Virus record (IMG/VR): IMGVR_UViG_3300031920_000219
Span: 1-40,559 of that record
Origin: a virus
Strand: one strand, 5' to 3'
Length of the DNA stretch: 40,559 nucleotides
The position numbers and the translations under genes were made by a program. A model generated the notes under the pieces. It was not told where the DNA came from. It worked only from the letters and a program-made list of their open reading frames with translations, and ran no database searches. Position 1 is the stretch's first letter. Every line of letters starts with the position of its first letter. Positions 40,423 to 40,559 of the stretch are shown in pieces.

Positions 40423-40552
40423 TATAACGGCTCTAATAAGAATAGTAGCCGATTTACAGCACGATGATTGATTGAATTACAAATATTATTAACCGAATAA
40501 TAGCTTAATACAAAGCACCTTAACAGGCTATTATTTTTATTTATTGTTAGGG
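40423..40552 (+). repeat. attC-like site K, end of window
   Basis: Left TATAAC-GGCTC-TAATAAGAATAGTAGCC, right GGCTATTATTTTTATTTA-TT-GTTAGGG. Its right arm is nearly identical to that of site E. The window stops 7 bases later, so the array probably continues. Confidence 0.9.
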
Positions 40553-40559
40553 TGCGTTA

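Larger units (their letters stand above)
36445..40559 (+). mobile_element. Integron-like cassette array without integrase (CALIN-like)
   Basis: Eleven attC-like palindromes (listed separately) separate ten cassettes of 276-796 bp, each with one short ORF on the plus strand. Every site has TAACG at the left edge and GTTA at the right edge. The stems pair with a fixed 5-versus-3 nucleotide inner bulge. Canonical R' is GTTRRRY, here GTTA followed by variable bases. No IntI-type tyrosine recombinase is present in the window, but the array runs to the window end and may continue. The region abuts phage genes on the left. Confidence 0.85.

Noticed and set aside
36445-40552. CRISPR array
   Set aside because: The repeats are divergent palindromes of 54-132 bp separated by 145-670 bp containing ORFs, not short identical repeats with ~30-bp spacers.
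36445-40552. Array of MITEs or IS-derived inverted repeats
   Set aside because: No target-site duplications, no transposase, and the unpaired spacers and TAAC/GTTA cores fit attC much better than terminal inverted repeats.
36445-40552. Palindromes as ordinary rho-independent terminators
   Set aside because: The arms are far apart in most copies and have no T-run after the stem. The phage part shows what real terminators here look like (3932, 14724, 30954).
1-40559. tRNA genes
   Set aside because: No cloverleaf-like segment with T-loop GTTCRA and a matching acceptor stem was found by eye; a tRNA scan would be needed to be certain.

Overview
The window is very AT-rich (A/T-heavy throughout), densely packed with short overlapping genes, and has almost no Shine-Dalgarno sequences: start codons are preceded by A/T-rich tracts, as in Bacteroidota. 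Gene content (RuvC-like resolvase, fused Mre11/Rad50-type nuclease, phage-type sigma factor, dCMP deaminase, two amidase-type proteins, holin-like protein, M23 peptidase, several DEDD exonucleases, GIY-YIG and HNH nucleases, Dda-like helicase, APS kinase, SPFH protein, R2K ATP-grasp) points to a large T4-like phage of a Bacteroidota host, probably Flavobacteriia-like. That assignment is inference. No capsid, portal, tail or terminase gene and no tRNA is recognisable here.

Layout: 112-3931 (+) RHH protein, RuvC-like nuclease, GIY-YIG protein, metallophosphoesterase, Lys-rich protein, sigma factor, closed by a bidirectional terminator. 3979-4347 (-) small heat-shock protein. A divergent control region with two near-identical palindromes follows. 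4523-17396 (+) SbcD-SbcC fusion, membrane protein, dCMP deaminase, amidase-like protein, envelope/structural-looking proteins, endolysin amidase and small genes. 17393-17761 (-) holin-like protein. 17822-18604 (+) PolB-type exonuclease homologue with degenerate active site. 18622-25705 (-) peptidase, secreted protein, exonucleases, HAD/HNH chimera, thermonuclease, thioredoxin, HD protein and homing nuclease. 25858-36402 (+) accessory and replication genes (APS kinase, SPFH, R2K ATP-grasp, helicase, ABC ATPase). A motif close to AGTATTTAT recurs shortly before many genes on both strands and is a candidate phage promoter element.

The last 4.1 kb (36445-40552) is of a different kind and is the main discovery. 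Eleven imperfect palindromes of 54-132 bp alternate with ten short same-strand cassettes of 276-796 bp. Each palindrome has an outer TAACG on the left, GTTA on the right, an unpaired inner spacer of about 5 nt (left) against 3 nt (right), and then an L''/L'-like stem. This is the architecture of integron attC sites. With no integrase in view, the region is best described as an integron cassette array lacking an integrase (CALIN-like), directly abutting phage genes. One cassette encodes a compact cytosine-C5 DNA methyltransferase; the rest encode small unknown proteins. Several ORFs open inside the preceding attC-like site, and four end in a stop codon formed by the next site. A phage-borne cassette array could carry cassettes between host integrons, but a contig artefact must be excluded first.
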